Shown: positions 50,075-58,768 of the stretch, one piece after another
Layout of the letters: each line of letters opens with the position of its first letter
Numbering within the stretch: the first letter of the stretch is position 1
Assembly (NCBI RefSeq): GCF_000689415.1
Contig: NZ_HG322950.1
Location: forward strand, 1,364,001-1,428,000
DNA from: Pseudomonas knackmussii B13
GTDB lineage: Bacteria > Pseudomonadota > Gammaproteobacteria > Pseudomonadales > Pseudomonadaceae
Direction: 5' to 3'
DNA length: 64,000 nt
Made by a program: the position numbers and the translations under genes
Notes under the pieces: model-generated
Told to the model about the DNA's origin: nothing
Databases searched by the model: none
Seen by the model: the letters and a program-made list of their open reading frames with translations, nothing else

Positions 50075-50900
50075 GCTCGACGACCTGCTGCACCTCATGG
50101 CCCGGCTGCGCGACCCGCAGCACGGCTGCCCGTGGGACCTCAAGCAGAGCTACGCGACCATAGTCCCCTACACCCTCGAAGAGGCCTACGAAGTTGCCGA
50201 TGCCATCGAGCGCGGCGACTTCGGCCATCTGCGCGAGGAGCTCGGCGATCTGCTGTTCCAGGTGGTCTATTACAGCCAGCTGGCCCGCGAGGAGCAGCGT
50301 TTCGCCTTCGATGAAGTGGTCCACGGCATCACCGCCAAGCTGGTCCGCCGCCATCCCCACGTCTTCCCCGACGGCGACCTTTACGGCGAGCCCGACCCGG
50401 CGAAGCTGGAGGAGGCCGCGGTCAAGCAGCGCTGGGAAGAGCTCAAGGCCGAAGAGCGCGCCGCCAAGGCCGCCGAGCCGGTGCAGCTGTCGCTGCTGGA
50501 CGACGTGCCCACCGCGCTGCCGGCGCTGAGTCGCGCGGCCAAACTGCAGAAGCGCGCGGCCCAGGTCGGCTTCGACTGGCCTGAAGCGTTGCCGGTCGTG
50601 GACAAGTTGCGCGAAGAGCTGGACGAGGTGCTCGAAGCCATGGCCGACGGCGATGCCGAAGCCCAGGCGGATGAAGTCGGCGACCTGCTGTTCGCGGCGG
50701 TCAACCTGGCGCGTCACCTGAAGGTCGATCCGGAAACCGCCCTGCGCGCAGCAAATGCCAAGTTCGAGCGCCGCTTCCGCTATATCGAGACGGCGCTGCG
50801 GGACCAGGGCCGCAAGCCCGAGGACTGCAGCCTGGAAGAGCTGGACGCGATCTGGGGCGAGGCCAAGCGCGAAGAGAAGAATCCGCTGGGCTGCGGCTAG
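50067..50900 (+). CDS. mazG: Nucleoside triphosphate pyrophosphohydrolase MazG
   Basis: A 277-residue house-cleaning NTPase that lowers (d)NTP and, in E. coli, ppGpp effects. Two MazG domains with EEAYEVADAIERGD and EELGDLLFQVVYY in the first, and KLREELDEVLEAM with DEVGDLLFAAVNLARHL in the second. It overlaps the relA end by eight bases, so translation is coupled. Confidence 0.95.
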   Translation: MYKLDDLLHLMARLRDPQHGCPWDLKQSYATIVPYTLEEAYEVADAIERGDFGHLREELGDLLFQVVYYSQLAREEQRFAFDEVVHGITAKLVRRHPHVFPDGDLYGEPDPAKLEEAAVKQRWEELKAEERAAKAAEPVQLSLLDDVPTALPALSRAAKLQKRAAQVGFDWPEALPVVDKLREELDEVLEAMADGDAEAQADEVGDLLFAAVNLARHLKVDPETALRAANAKFERRFRYIETALRDQGRKPEDCSLEELDAIWGEAKREEKNPLGCG

Positions 50901-50918
50901 ACAGCGCTCGCCCCCATG

Positions 50919-50946
50919 AAAAAGCCCCGCAACCGCGGGGCTTTTT
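50919..50946 (+). terminator. Terminator after mazG
   Basis: AAAAAGCCCCGC-AACC-GCGGGGCTTTTT, also usable by the convergent lpxO transcript. Confidence 0.9.
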
Positions 50947-50952
50947 CATGGG

Positions 50953-51000
50953 TGTAGGAGCGGACCTTGTCCGCGATCGCGGATGAAATCCGCTCCTACA
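50953..51000. repeat. REPIN-like inverted pair
   Basis: TGTAGGAGCGGACCTTGTCC at the left and inverse CCGCTCCTACA at the right end, with GCGATCGCGG centre; same subtype as 25465-25517. Confidence 0.8.
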
Positions 51001-51009
51001 AAGTGCGGA

Positions 51010-51942
51010 TCAGCCGAACATCCAGCGCAGCAACAGCACCAGCAGCCCCACGGCGAGGATGGGGCGGGCGATGCGGTAAGCCTTGGGATAGCGGCGCTTG
51101 AAGACCTTCACCCTGCTGCCGACGACATTGCCGACGCGGATCAGCACCGAATAGGCCTGGTTGATGCCGCCAACGCGCTCGCCCTCGACGTTCTGCGGTG
51201 CCGTGGCGCGGCCGAGGAAGGCGCTGACGCGGCGGTTGATGCGGGTCAGCAGCGAGGATTTGAGCGGTCGCTCAATGTCGCAGAACAGGATCAGGCGCGA
51301 TTCTTCGGTCTCGTTCTTCACCCAGTGGACGAAGGTCTCGTCGAACATCACGTCCTCGCCGTCGCGCCAGGCGTAGGGCTGGCCGTCGACGAAGATGCGG
51401 CAGCTGTCGGAGTTCGGCGTGGCCAAGCCCAGGTGATAGCGCAGCGAACCGGCATAGGGGTCGCGGTGCTTGTTCAGGTGGCTGTTCGGCGGCAGGCGGG
51501 TGAACATCGCGCCCTTCACGTTGGGGATGCGGCTGACCAGCTCGACGGTCTGCGGGCAGAGTTTCTGCGCCGAGGGCAGGGGGTCGTCGTACCAGGTCAG
51601 GTAGAAGCGGGTCCAGCCCTTCTTGAAGAAGGAGCCAAAGCCGGCTTCGTTGTTGTTCAGCGCGTCGCGGATGTAACCCTCGTCGAACAGCTGCATGGCC
51701 TCGTCGCGGATCGTCTGCCAGTTGTCGCGCAGGGCGTCCAGCTCGGGGAATCGTTCACGATCCAGGTACGGCTTGGAGGGCACGCTGGAGTTCAGGTACA
51801 TCAGCGAGTTGTAGGGGGCGAACCACGCGGAGTGGTTGACCAGCTGACGCAGGAACGGCAAGCGCACGCGGCCGCGCAAATGCACGTACAGCGTGGCGGC
51901 AACGAATACAGCAAGGATCGCGAGAACGATGATCTTGAGCAT
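51010..51942 (-). CDS. lpxO: Aspartyl/asparaginyl beta-hydroxylase family, lipid A hydroxylase LpxO
   Basis: LpxO is an Fe/2-oxoglutarate dioxygenase that 2-hydroxylates secondary acyl chains of lipid A. The 310-residue protein has membrane segments at both ends (3-22 and about 288-307) and the metal ligands HxD in LNKHRDPYAG and His in FDETFVHWVKN, with the oxoglutarate Arg in SRLILFCD. Its place after relA-mazG matches lpxO2 of P. aeruginosa. Confidence 0.9.
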   Translation of the reverse strand: MLKIIVLAILAVFVAATLYVHLRGRVRLPFLRQLVNHSAWFAPYNSLMYLNSSVPSKPYLDRERFPELDALRDNWQTIRDEAMQLFDEGYIRDALNNNEAGFGSFFKKGWTRFYLTWYDDPLPSAQKLCPQTVELVSRIPNVKGAMFTRLPPNSHLNKHRDPYAGSLRYHLGLATPNSDSCRIFVDGQPYAWRDGEDVMFDETFVHWVKNETEESRLILFCDIERPLKSSLLTRINRRVSAFLGRATAPQNVEGERVGGINQAYSVLIRVGNVVGSRVKVFKRRYPKAYRIARPILAVGLLVLLLRWMFG

Positions 51943-52104
51943 GGGATGGCGAGTCCGCCCTGGGTGGCTGATAATCGGCCGGGCACTTGCGCTGTGCCGG
52001 CACAGGCCCGAGGATTATACCCACAGTGCATACCGTCTCGGAATTTTCCGATGTGTCAGAATGACATGGCCTACAGGCGTGTCACCGGAGAGAGTCGTTA
52101 GCGA

Positions 52105-52644
52105 ATGAGCATGTCATTGCGTGACCAGCTGCTGAAAGCCGGGCTGGTCAACGAGAAGCAGGCCAAGCAGGCCGGCAAGCAGAAGCAGAAACAGCAGCGC
52201 CTGGAGCACAAGAACCAGGTGGAGAAGGACGATAGCCAGCGCCAGGCGGCCCTGCAGGCGCAAGCCGAGAAGCAGGCGCGCGACCAGGAGCTCAATCGTC
52301 AGCAGCAGGAAAAGGCCGACAAGAAGGCCAAGGCCGCGCAGATCAAGCAACTGATCGAAGGCACCCGCCTGCCCAAGCTGGAAGGCGACGACTACTACAA
52401 CTTCGTCGACGCCAAGAAGGTCAAGCGCATCACGGTGAACAACCTCATCCGCGACAAGCTCAGCCGCGGCAGCCTGGCCATTGTCAGCTACGACGGCCGC
52501 TACGAGATCGTTCCGCGCGATGCCGCACTGCGCATCCAGGAGCGCGACGAGCGTCGTATCGTGCTGCTCAACGAGCCGAGCGGGGAGCCGGATGAGGACG
52601 ATCCGTACAAGGATTACGTGGTGCCTGACGACCTCATGTGGTGA
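52105..52644 (+). CDS. DUF2058 family protein (YaiL-like)
   Basis: A 179-residue protein with a very basic, Gln/Lys-rich coiled-coil N-terminal half (residues 10-85) and a compact C-terminal domain (YYNFVDAKKVKRITVNN to DDLMW). The family is annotated as nucleoprotein/polynucleotide-associated without a proven role. A second in-frame ATG two codons later is equally possible. Confidence 0.88.
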   Translation: MSMSLRDQLLKAGLVNEKQAKQAGKQKQKQQRLEHKNQVEKDDSQRQAALQAQAEKQARDQELNRQQQEKADKKAKAAQIKQLIEGTRLPKLEGDDYYNFVDAKKVKRITVNNLIRDKLSRGSLAIVSYDGRYEIVPRDAALRIQERDERRIVLLNEPSGEPDEDDPYKDYVVPDDLMW

Positions 52645-52655
52645 CAACGGCAAAG

Positions 52656-52684
52656 AAAAAGCCGGGCGATTGCCCGGCTTTTTT
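52656..52684 (+). terminator. Terminator after DUF2058 gene
   Basis: AAAAAGCCGGGC-GATT-GCCCGGCTTTTTT, shared with the convergent DUF3108 gene. Confidence 0.9.
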
Positions 52685-52698
52685 CATTGCGGTCGGTC

Positions 52699-53415
52699 TT
52701 ATGACCCTTTGACCTGCTTACCGTCGACCGTGCCGTCCTTCAGCATGATCTGGTATTCCTTGCCGTCGGTTTCCTGTTGATACAGGCGCACCAGCAGGTA
52801 GTCCCAGTCCTTGGCGAACCAGAGGATGGTCTTGCGGTTGCTCTTGGTCGGATCGCGCACGCGCTCGACCTTGATGGCGGCGATCTGGCCAGCCTGGGTG
52901 GCGACCTTCTCTTCGCCGAGCACGCGGAAGTCGTAGGTATCGCTGTCGGTACCCTCGATCACCTGGTAGCTCATGCTCTTCTTGCCGAGGGCGACGTCGT
53001 GCTGCAGGGCGAGCTGGTAGGTGGACTTGTCCAGTTGGCCGCGATTCAGCGGTACGTGCACTTGATCGCCGCGATCGCTGCCCAGGACCTGCTTTTGCGC
53101 CCAGTTGAACTCGAGGTCGGTGGACTTGTTCTTGCCCAGCCCTTCGCGCGACCAGTGATAGGTCTGCGGCAGGAAGGTGTCGCCTTCGACCTTGAAGGTG
53201 CTGTTCTCCTTCAGGCTGGCGAGCAGCATGGAGGCCTGGAAGTCGAGCTTCCACGCACCGCCATCGGTCTTGCTCAGGCTGCGGGACGCAGTGCCGCTCA
53301 GGGGCATCTGTTTCCAGTCCGCGGTGTAGCTGGCCTCGAACGGCTTGAGCTGGTACGAGGCGGCGTACGCCGGCAGCGTCAGCAGGGCCATCAGGAACAG
53401 CAGGACTCTACGCAT
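52699..53415 (-). CDS. DUF3108 periplasmic protein
   Basis: A 238-residue protein with signal peptide MRRVLLFLMALLTLPAYAAS (cleaved after AYA) and a beta-rich DUF3108 domain (FEASYTADWKQMPLSGTASRSL). Function unknown, presumably envelope. ATG at 53415 follows AGGAG; it lies ten bases after the purN stop, so it is probably in the purM-purN transcript. Confidence 0.86.
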   Translation of the reverse strand: MRRVLLFLMALLTLPAYAASYQLKPFEASYTADWKQMPLSGTASRSLSKTDGGAWKLDFQASMLLASLKENSTFKVEGDTFLPQTYHWSREGLGKNKSTDLEFNWAQKQVLGSDRGDQVHVPLNRGQLDKSTYQLALQHDVALGKKSMSYQVIEGTDSDTYDFRVLGEEKVATQAGQIAAIKVERVRDPTKSNRKTILWFAKDWDYLLVRLYQQETDGKEYQIMLKDGTVDGKQVKGS

Positions 53416-53425
53416 CACGAATCTC

Positions 53426-54077
53426 CTAGGTTCGGAACGGGTGGCCGGTGGCCGGCAACGCCTGGCCATCCAGCATGGCGCCTTGCTCGCCCAGGCGCAA
53501 ACGGCCTTCGGCGAACCAGCGCATGGCCAGCGGGTAGATCAGGTGCTCCTGCACGTGGACCCGCGCGGCCAGCGATTCCGGCGTGTCGTCGGACTGTACC
53601 GGGATTGCCGCTTGTACGACCAGAGGGCCACCATCAAGTTCCTCGGTGACGAAGTGCACCGAGCAGCCATGCTCGGTGTCACCGGCCTCCAGCGCGCGCT
53701 GGTGGGTGTGCAGCCCCTTGTACTTGGGCAGCAGGGAGGGATGGATGTTGATCAGGCGGCCGTGGTAGTGGCGGACGAAGCCGGGGCTGAGGATGCGCAT
53801 GAAGCCCGCGAGCACCACCAGATCGGGGGCGTGGGCATCGATGCGGCGGATCAGTTCGGCATCAAAGGCTTCGCGGTCGGCGAAGCCCTTGTGGTCTAGC
53901 ACTTCGGTGGCGATGCCGGCGTCGGCGGCGCGTTGCAGGCCGTAGGCATCCGCGCGGTTGGAAACCACCGCGCCGGATCACCGCCGGCGTGTGGCCGGCG
54001 GCGAGGCTGTCGATCAGTGCTTGCAGGTTGCTGCCGGAGCCGGAGATCAGCACCACGACATTGCAAGGACGGGACAT
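53426..54077 (-). pseudogene. purN: Phosphoribosylglycinamide formyltransferase, apparent one-base frameshift
   Basis: PurN adds the formyl group to GAR in purine synthesis. The N-terminus (MSRPCNVVVLISGSGSNLQALIDS, then HTPAVIR) is read from the ATG at 54077, but the rest (VVSNRADAYGLQRA, then LVVLAGFMRIL, HPSLLPKYKGLHTH, HFVTEELDGGP) is in another frame. One extra C on the plus strand at 53973-53974 accounts for it: removing it gives PAVIRAVVSNRADAYG. The total length, 652 bases, is one more than a whole number of codons. All catalytic motifs are intact downstream, so either a recent mutation or a sequencing error is possible. Start overlaps the purM stop. Confidence 0.85.
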
Positions 54078-55138
54078 CAGTGGCCTTTCAGGTTGTTCAG
54101 CACCACGCGCTCGGCGTCTGCGGCGCAGGCGTCGATACGGCCGATGACCCAAGGCTGCTCGCCGGAAGCGCGCAGGGAGTTCAGGGTGGCGTCAACCTGG
54201 TCCTGAGCTACGCAGATGACCATGCCCACGCCGCAGTTCAGCACGCGGTGCATCTCGTGCTCGTCGACGTTGCCTTTCTCCTGCAGCCAGTCGAAGACCG
54301 CCGGACGCTGCCAGCTGGCGACGTCGATCACGGCCTGGGCGTTGTCCGGCAGGACGCGCGGGATGTTGTCCAGCAGACCGCCGCCGGTGATGTGGGCCAT
54401 GGCCTTTACCGCACCGGTCTCCTTGATCAGCTTGAGCAGCGGCTTGACGTAGATGCGGGTCGGCGCCATCAGCAGGTCGGCAAGCGGCTTGCCGTCGAGC
54501 TGGGTGGCTTCGATGTCGGCACCGGCGACTTCGATGATCTTGCGGATCAGCGAGTAGCCGTTGGAGTGCGGACCGGAAGAGGGCAGGGCGATCAGGGCGT
54601 CGCCGGCGACCACTTTCGAGCCGTCGATGATCTCGGCCTTCTCGACCACGCCGACGCAGAAGCCGGCCAGGTCGTAGTCTTCGCCTTCGTACATGCCCGG
54701 CATTTCGGCGGTTTCGCCGCCGACCAGCGAGCAGCCGGCCAGTTCGCAGCCGGCGCCGATGCCGGTCACCACGGTGGCGGCGACGTCGACATTGAGCTTG
54801 CCAGTGGCGTAGTAGTCGAGGAAGAACAGCGGCTCGGCGCCGCAGACCACCAGGTCGTTGACGCACATGGCGACCAGGTCCTGGCCGATGCTGTCGTGCT
54901 TGTTCAGGTTCAGCGCCAGGCGCAGCTTGGTGCCGACGCCGTCGGTGCCGGAGACCAGCACCGGCTGCTTGTAGCCGGCCGGGATCTCGCAGAGCGCGCC
55001 GAAGCCGCCCAGGCCGCCCATGACTTCAGGGCGCGCGGTGCGCTTGGCGACGCCTTTGATGCGTTCGACGAGGGCTTCGCCAGCGTCGATGTCCACACCG
55101 GCGTCTTTGTAGCTCAACGAAGGTTGCTTGCTGCTCAT
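54077..55138 (-). CDS. purM: Phosphoribosylformylglycinamidine cyclo-ligase
   Basis: A 353-residue AIR synthetase of purine synthesis. Motifs: SYKDAGVDIDAGEALVERIK, VSGTDGVGTKLRLA, GGETAEMPGMY, GPHSNGYSLIRK and HITGGGLLDNIPRVLP. Upstream of purN in the usual purMN operon, with stop and start overlapping by one base. Confidence 0.97.
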   Translation of the reverse strand: MSSKQPSLSYKDAGVDIDAGEALVERIKGVAKRTARPEVMGGLGGFGALCEIPAGYKQPVLVSGTDGVGTKLRLALNLNKHDSIGQDLVAMCVNDLVVCGAEPLFFLDYYATGKLNVDVAATVVTGIGAGCELAGCSLVGGETAEMPGMYEGEDYDLAGFCVGVVEKAEIIDGSKVVAGDALIALPSSGPHSNGYSLIRKIIEVAGADIEATQLDGKPLADLLMAPTRIYVKPLLKLIKETGAVKAMAHITGGGLLDNIPRVLPDNAQAVIDVASWQRPAVFDWLQEKGNVDEHEMHRVLNCGVGMVICVAQDQVDATLNSLRASGEQPWVIGRIDACAADAERVVLNNLKGH

Positions 55139-55354
55139 GTATCCAGGCCTGTAGAGAGGAGTGATTCGTCTGCAGGCCGCGGCGCGAAAGATGCGCGGCG
55201 GCCTCGCGGGAGGCGCGGGATTTTATCAGGCTTGCCCCGATGCGGCCATCTCGCGCTGTCGCCGCTGACCGGAGGGCTGCTAAGGTATAGGTCTTCCGGA
55301 GGGGCTTGTCAGGTGTCGTTCCCCTCCATTCGTTCCGTTCGTCGAGAGCCCCAC

Positions 55355-56404
55355 ATGCGATTTACCGCCCGCCTGTTGTTCCTCTGCCTGTCGTTGCTCA
55401 GCCTGCCGACCTTCGCCGCCGCGCTGAACAATCTCTACCAGGTGCGCGAACCGGTCGCCTCGCAGCAGCCGGACGAGCGTAGCGCCGGCCTGACCCGTGC
55501 ACTGCAGACGCTGGTGCTGCGCCTGACCGGCGACCAGAAGGCTACCCAGAGCCCAGCGCTGGCCGGCTACTTCAAGGACCCGCAGCAGCTGATCAGCCAG
55601 TACGGCTACGAGACCGGCCCGCCGCTGGCGCTGGTGGTGGATTTCGATCAGAACTCGGTTGACAACGCGCTTCGTCGCGCCGGCCTGCCGGTGTGGGGCG
55701 CCAGTCGGCCGACCCTGCTGGCCTGGTGGCTGAATGAAAGCGCAACTGGCAGCAGCCTGGTCGGTGACAACCAGGAGAGCGCTGCGCCGCTGAATCGCGC
55801 CGCGCAACGCCGCGGCTTGCCGCTGCTGTTGCCGCTGGCCGACCTCAACGAGCAAGGCGTGGGCACCGCGCAGAACATCACCGCTGCCCAGCCCGATGCC
55901 CTGCGCGCTGCGTCGGACAAATATCCGGCCGACGGCCTGCTGGCGGTGGACGCCAAGGAAGACGGTGGCAAATGGCAGGCACAGTGGCGCCTGTGGCTCG
56001 GCGACTCGCGTGAACAGGGGCAAGTGCAGGGCGATAACCCCGATGCCTTGGCCGACGCCGTGATGCTCGCGATCAGCCAGCGCCTGGCGCCGCGCTTCGT
56101 CGGCGCGCCGGGCAGCGCCACGGCGCTGAACCTGCAAGTCCAGGGCGCCAACCTGGAGCGCTATGCCCAACTGCAGAAGCTGCTCGAACCCATGGCCGCC
56201 AAACTGGTGCAGGTCAAGGGCGACACCCTGGAATACCGCCTCAACGCCAGCCCGGAGCAACTGCGCGCCCAGTTGGCCCTCGCGCGTCTGCAGGAAGCGC
56301 CGGCCGAGCCCGCTGCGTCTGCCGCTCCGGCGGTCGATGCCAGCGGCCAGTCGGTACCGCCGCAGCCCGCCGCCCCCAGCAACGTCATGCGCTTCCGCTG
56401 GTAA
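55355..56404 (+). CDS. DUF2066 family secreted protein
   Basis: A 349-residue protein with signal peptide (MRFTARLLFLCLSLLSLPTFAAA, cleaved after FAA) and a DUF2066 body (LYQVREPVASQQPDERSAGL); the C-terminal 40 residues are Ala/Pro-rich. Function unknown. ATG at 55355 starts the signal peptide; the far longer open frame upstream covers the antisense of purM and is rejected. It is divergent from purM and upstream of hda. Confidence 0.88.
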   Translation: MRFTARLLFLCLSLLSLPTFAAALNNLYQVREPVASQQPDERSAGLTRALQTLVLRLTGDQKATQSPALAGYFKDPQQLISQYGYETGPPLALVVDFDQNSVDNALRRAGLPVWGASRPTLLAWWLNESATGSSLVGDNQESAAPLNRAAQRRGLPLLLPLADLNEQGVGTAQNITAAQPDALRAASDKYPADGLLAVDAKEDGGKWQAQWRLWLGDSREQGQVQGDNPDALADAVMLAISQRLAPRFVGAPGSATALNLQVQGANLERYAQLQKLLEPMAAKLVQVKGDTLEYRLNASPEQLRAQLALARLQEAPAEPAASAAPAVDASGQSVPPQPAAPSNVMRFRW

Positions 56405-56431
56405 AAAACCAGCTTCGAAGCCCCATAAATC

Positions 56432-56466
56432 AGAGGGAGGCGCAGCTTGCTGCGCCTCCCTCTTTC
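56432..56466 (+). terminator. Terminator between DUF2066 gene and hda
   Basis: A perfect 15-base stem AGAGGGAGGCGCAGC with a TT loop, followed by T-rich sequence. Confidence 0.85.
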
Positions 56467-56552
56467 ATATGGGTGCGTCATCCTGATGATTTGGTTAAAC
56501 TTTTGGACTGTACGGCTTCACTGTAAGCGATTTTGAAGAAAGCCCGCCCGGC

Positions 56553-57260
56553 ATGAAACAACCAATGCAGCTCCCTCTGGGCATCCGCCTGCGCGACGAT
56601 GCCACGTTCGCCAACTACTACCCCGGCACGAATGCGGCCGCATTGGGGTATGTCGAACGGCTGTGCGATGCGGAAGCCGGCTGGGCGGAAAGCCTGATCT
56701 ACCTCTGGGGTGTCGAAGGGGTGGGGCGAAGCCACCTGCTGCAGGCGGCCTGCCTGCGCTTCGAGCAATACGGCGAGTCTTCTGTGTACCTGCCGATGGC
56801 CGAGCTGGTGGATTACGGCCCGGCGATCTTCGACGACCTCGAACAGCTGGAACTGGTCTGCCTCGACGACCTGGAAGCCCTGGCCGGCCGACCGGAGTGG
56901 GAAGAGGCGCTGTTCCACTTGTTCAATCGCCTGCGCGATGCGGGTCGACGCCTGCTCCTGGCGGCATCGATGCCGCCGCGCGAACTGCCGGTCAAGCTGC
57001 CTGACCTGAAGTCTCGGCTGACACTCTCGCTGATCTTCCAGCTGCACCCGCTGACCGATGAAGAGAAACTGCGCGCGCTGCAATTGCGCGCCTCCCGCCG
57101 TGGCCTGCACCTGACCGACGAGGTGGGGCGCTTCATCCTCACCCGCGGCGCGCGCAGCATGGAGTTCCTCTTCGACCTGCTCGACGAGCTGGACAAGGCT
57201 TCGCTGCAGGCACAGCGCAAGCTGACCATTCCCTTCCTCAAGGAAACCCTGGGCTGGTAG
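56553..57260 (+). CDS. hda: DnaA regulatory inactivator Hda
   Basis: Hda with the beta clamp stimulates ATP hydrolysis by DnaA after initiation. The 235-residue protein has the clamp-binding QLPLGIRL at 6-13, AAA+ P-loop GVEGVGRSHLLQA (Arg instead of Lys in the Walker A), Walker B LVCLDDLEAL, and box VII/VIII (LPDLKSRL; GARSMEFLFDLLDELD). Confidence 0.93.
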   Translation: MKQPMQLPLGIRLRDDATFANYYPGTNAAALGYVERLCDAEAGWAESLIYLWGVEGVGRSHLLQAACLRFEQYGESSVYLPMAELVDYGPAIFDDLEQLELVCLDDLEALAGRPEWEEALFHLFNRLRDAGRRLLLAASMPPRELPVKLPDLKSRLTLSLIFQLHPLTDEEKLRALQLRASRRGLHLTDEVGRFILTRGARSMEFLFDLLDELDKASLQAQRKLTIPFLKETLGW

Positions 57261-57296
57261 GCCACAGGGTTCCTCGATTTCAGGCGAACGCCTTTC

Positions 57297-57716
57297 TCAG
57301 TCTTCCCCGGCCAGCTTGCGCTCGTACTGGAAGCGCCAGCGCGTGTAGAGCAGCGCCGAGAGGAACAGGCTGACGCTCAGCAGCACTTCGGCCCAGCCAT
57401 AAATGTACTGCCCCGGCTCGAAGGTATTGAGCACGCCGGTGATGAAGTACAGGTTGACGACATAGCAGGCCCAGGCGTGGCCGCGCGCGCTGCCCAGCAG
57501 GACTCCGGGCAGCACTATCGCCAGCGGCAGTAGCTTGAGAGCGACCCAGGCCTTGGGCACCCAGCCCGGCGCACCGTGGTCGTCCGTGAACACCAGGCCC
57601 CAGACCAGGATGACCAGCACCAGGCCGAGAAAACTACCCAGGCAGATCGCCCGGCTCGCGGCCAGGCGTGGTTTGAGGCGTTCCAGCGACGGCAGGGGTT
57701 TCTTCTTGCGGGCCAT
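57297..57716 (-). CDS. DUF2069 membrane protein
   Basis: A 139-residue protein with about four membrane segments (LGSFLGLVLVILVWGLVF; LKLLPLAIVLPGVLLG; YVVNLYFITGVL; VLLSVSLFLSALLY) and basic ends. Function unknown. It begins right at the wrbA stop and is the last gene of the arsC-wrbA-DUF2069 operon. Confidence 0.9.
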   Translation of the reverse strand: MARKKKPLPSLERLKPRLAASRAICLGSFLGLVLVILVWGLVFTDDHGAPGWVPKAWVALKLLPLAIVLPGVLLGSARGHAWACYVVNLYFITGVLNTFEPGQYIYGWAEVLLSVSLFLSALLYTRWRFQYERKLAGED

Positions 57717-58313
57717 TCAGCGCTCCAGCTTTGCCGCGACTTCGGCCAGGCGCTTACCCAGCGCGCGGCACAGGATGATCTCGTGTTCATCGAGACTGCG
57801 TTTGCCATCGGCACCGGCGAAGTGGCTCGCACCGTAAGGGGTGCCGCCGCCACGGGTTTCCAGCAGGGCCGGTTCGCTGTACGGAATGCCGGTGACCAGC
57901 ATGCCGTGGTGCAGCAACGGCAGCAGCATGGAGAGAAGCGTAGTCTCCTGGCCGCCGTGCAGGCTGGCAGTGGAGGTAAAGACCGCCGCCGGCTTGCCCA
58001 CCAGGGCGCCGGTCAGCCACAGGCTGCTGGTGCCATCGAGGAAGTACTTGAGCGGCGCCGCCATGTTGCCGAAGCGCGTCGGGCTGCCCATGGCCAGGCC
58101 GGCGCAGTCCTTGAGGTCATCGATGCTGACGTAGAGCGCGCCCTCTTCCGGAAGATCAGGGGCGACGGCCTCGCATTCGGTGGATACCGCCGGAACCGTG
58201 CGCAAGCGCGCTTCGAGGCCGGCTTGTTCCACGCCGCGGGCGATCTGCCGCGCCATTTCGGCGGTGGTGCCGTGACGGCTGTAGTAGAGCACCAGGATGT
58301 AGGGCGTGCTCAA
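57717..58313 (-). CDS. wrbA: NAD(P)H:quinone oxidoreductase WrbA
   Basis: A 198-residue flavodoxin-like FMN enzyme reducing quinones by two electrons. Motifs: VLYYSRHGTTAEMARQIARG (FMN phosphate), GSPTRFGNMAAPLKYFLD, TSTASLHGGQETT. It overlaps the end of the arsC-like gene by four bases. Confidence 0.93.
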   Translation of the reverse strand: MSTPYILVLYYSRHGTTAEMARQIARGVEQAGLEARLRTVPAVSTECEAVAPDLPEEGALYVSIDDLKDCAGLAMGSPTRFGNMAAPLKYFLDGTSSLWLTGALVGKPAAVFTSTASLHGGQETTLLSMLLPLLHHGMLVTGIPYSEPALLETRGGGTPYGASHFAGADGKRSLDEHEIILCRALGKRLAEVAAKLER

Positions 58314-58669
58314 GGCAGGATCTCCAGGACCTTCTCCGGCGGACGGCCGACCACGGCCTTGTCGCCTGCGACCAGGATCGGGCGCTCGATCAGCTTCGGA
58401 TGCTCGACCATCGCCTGAATCAGCTGCGCTTCGCTCAGTTGCGAATCGTCCAGGCCCAGCGCCTTGTACTCGTCCTCACCGGTGCGCAGCAGCTGGCGCG
58501 CGGTCATGCCGAGCTTGCCGAGCAGAACCTTCAGTTCGGCTGCGCTGGGCGGGGTTTCCAGGTAGCGCACGATCTGCGGCGACAGCCCGCGCGCTTCCAG
58601 CAGTTCGAGAGCACCGCGGGACTTGGAGCAGCGCGGGTTGTGGAAAAGTGTCAGTTGGCTCATATCCAT
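58310..58669 (-). CDS. arsC: ArsC-family arsenate reductase (glutaredoxin-dependent type)
   Basis: A 119-residue thioredoxin-fold protein with the catalytic Cys14 in HNPRCSKSRGALELL and the pattern RPILVAGDKAVVGRPPEKV. Homologues without ars neighbours (YfgD type) may not reduce arsenate, so the symbol is by family only. First gene of the operon with wrbA. Confidence 0.85.
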   Translation of the reverse strand: MDMSQLTLFHNPRCSKSRGALELLEARGLSPQIVRYLETPPSAAELKVLLGKLGMTARQLLRTGEDEYKALGLDDSQLSEAQLIQAMVEHPKLIERPILVAGDKAVVGRPPEKVLEILP

Positions 58670-58768
58670 GGGCTCGCTGGGCCGTTAAAGTGGCGGCTAT
58701 TCTAACCGCCCCTCCGGGTTGGCTGAACCCGCGTGCGGCAGGAGCGGCGCGATTTCCAAGGACACCTC

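Noticed and set aside
47285..50143. A 952-codon minus-strand frame opposite relA and part of rlmD
   Set aside because: Same reason: antisense of conserved genes, composition rich in Val, Gly, Asp, His as typical for shadows.
53933..55354. Long 5' extension of the DUF2066 gene
   Set aside because: It reads the antisense of purM; the signal peptide marks the real start at 55355.
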